Part shown: piece after piece, positions 63,778-64,000 of the stretch | Layout of the letters: each line of letters begins with the position of its first letter | Position numbering within the stretch: the stretch's first letter is position 1 | NCBI GenBank assembly: GCA_041391745.1 | Contig: JAWKNK010000001.1 | Location: 248,001-312,000 of the forward strand | Source of the DNA: JAIXWP01 sp041391745 | GTDB taxonomy: Bacteria > Bacteroidota > Bacteroidia > Flavobacteriales_D > Sanyastnellaceae | Length of the DNA: 64,000 nucleotides | Direction of reading: 5' to 3' | Notes under the pieces: model-generated | Told to the model about the DNA's origin: nothing | Database searches by the model: none | The model's input: the letters and a program-made list of their open reading frames with translations, nothing else | Position numbers and translations under genes: made by a program

Positions 63778-64000
63778 ATGGAACCTTCAGTGTTGGACGT
63801 ACACAACTATGACGATATAAGACCTTACAACGATCAGGAGCTTCAAGAAGCCATTGAACGCCTTCTCGAAGAACCTATGTTTTATAAAATGATGAAATGG
63901 GTTTATCCATCATTGGGTAAAGCCGTGATTCAAGAAATGATGCGCGAAATTAAAAGCGTCAAGGACTTTCAAGAACAAGTGAGTGCTCCTGCCTTCAAAG
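63778..64000 (+). CDS. Probable glycerolipid acyltransferase, N-terminal part
   Basis: 74 residues are present before the window ends, starting MEPSVLDVHNYDDIRPYNDQ. The IRPYNDQELQEAIERLLEEP segment and the following helix resemble the N-terminus of the Bacteroidota PlsC/hemolysin-related acyltransferases (annotated as 1-acylglycerol-3-phosphate acyltransferase or glycerol acyltransferase). The catalytic HX4D motif would lie further downstream and is not visible, so the call rests on the N-terminal pattern only. Confidence 0.5.
   Translation, partial: MEPSVLDVHNYDDIRPYNDQELQEAIERLLEEPMFYKMMKWVYPSLGKAVIQEMMREIKSVKDFQEQVSAPAFK

Overview
The window is ordinary chromosomal DNA of a bacterium of the Bacteroidota, most likely a marine or freshwater member of the Flavobacteriales. 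Evidence: low G+C content; two secreted proteins ending in type IX secretion (T9SS) sorting domains; many starts preceded by the Bacteroidota -7 box TAnnTTTG instead of a Shine-Dalgarno sequence; lineage families such as DUF5723 and DUF6702; Bacteroidota-type ParE/ParC; and FabI, Lgt and MauG-type peroxidase sequences of flavobacterial character. I see no phage, plasmid, insertion sequence or CRISPR array.

Layout. 1-5.6 kb: a giant T9SS-exported BNR-repeat protein with a 72-bp tandem repeat. 5.7-16.5 kb: topoisomerase IV subunits (parE-parC), an outer-membrane protein, a dihaem peroxidase lipoprotein, a methyltransferase and a methionine-rich DUF4394/HYR T9SS protein. 16.5-26.7 kb: TPR protein, gyrA, clpC and methylmalonyl-CoA mutase (large subunit frame-disrupted). 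26.7-33.5 kb: csaA, two GH13 amylase-family lipoproteins flanking prmC, and pruA. 33.5-46 kb: yqgE, M14 peptidase, an orphan RelE-like toxin, DUF5723, the nrnA-FKBP-FKBP operon, nth with an ATP-grasp-like gene, fabI, a frame-disrupted HI0933-type flavoprotein, a candidate small RNA and a GlcD-type oxidase. 46-53.7 kb: a peptide-utilisation locus (DPP-IV peptidase, three tandem POT transporters, thioredoxin-like protein). 53.7-64 kb: lgt, tRNA-Asp, trxA, lipoproteins, an FKBP, a five-gene minus-strand operon (DUF3817, HerA-like ATPase, LOG, SGNH hydrolase, yaaA), a DECD-box RNA helicase and the start of an acyltransferase gene.

How genes work together. The S9 peptidase would release dipeptides that the POT carriers import. 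The two amylases would degrade alpha-glucans at the cell surface or in the periplasm. Methylmalonyl-CoA mutase and PruA serve propionate/branched-chain and proline catabolism, which fits a protein- and polysaccharide-degrading heterotroph.

The points most worth a second look are: (i) five or six genes whose -7 box lies exactly 4 nt from the start codon, predicting leaderless mRNAs; (ii) a three-hairpin RNA candidate of about 130 nt at 44250-44382; (iii) four genes broken by small indels, which look like sequence errors rather than decay; (iv) inverted repeats inside the promoters of an amylase gene and fabI. I found no clearly novel multi-gene system.
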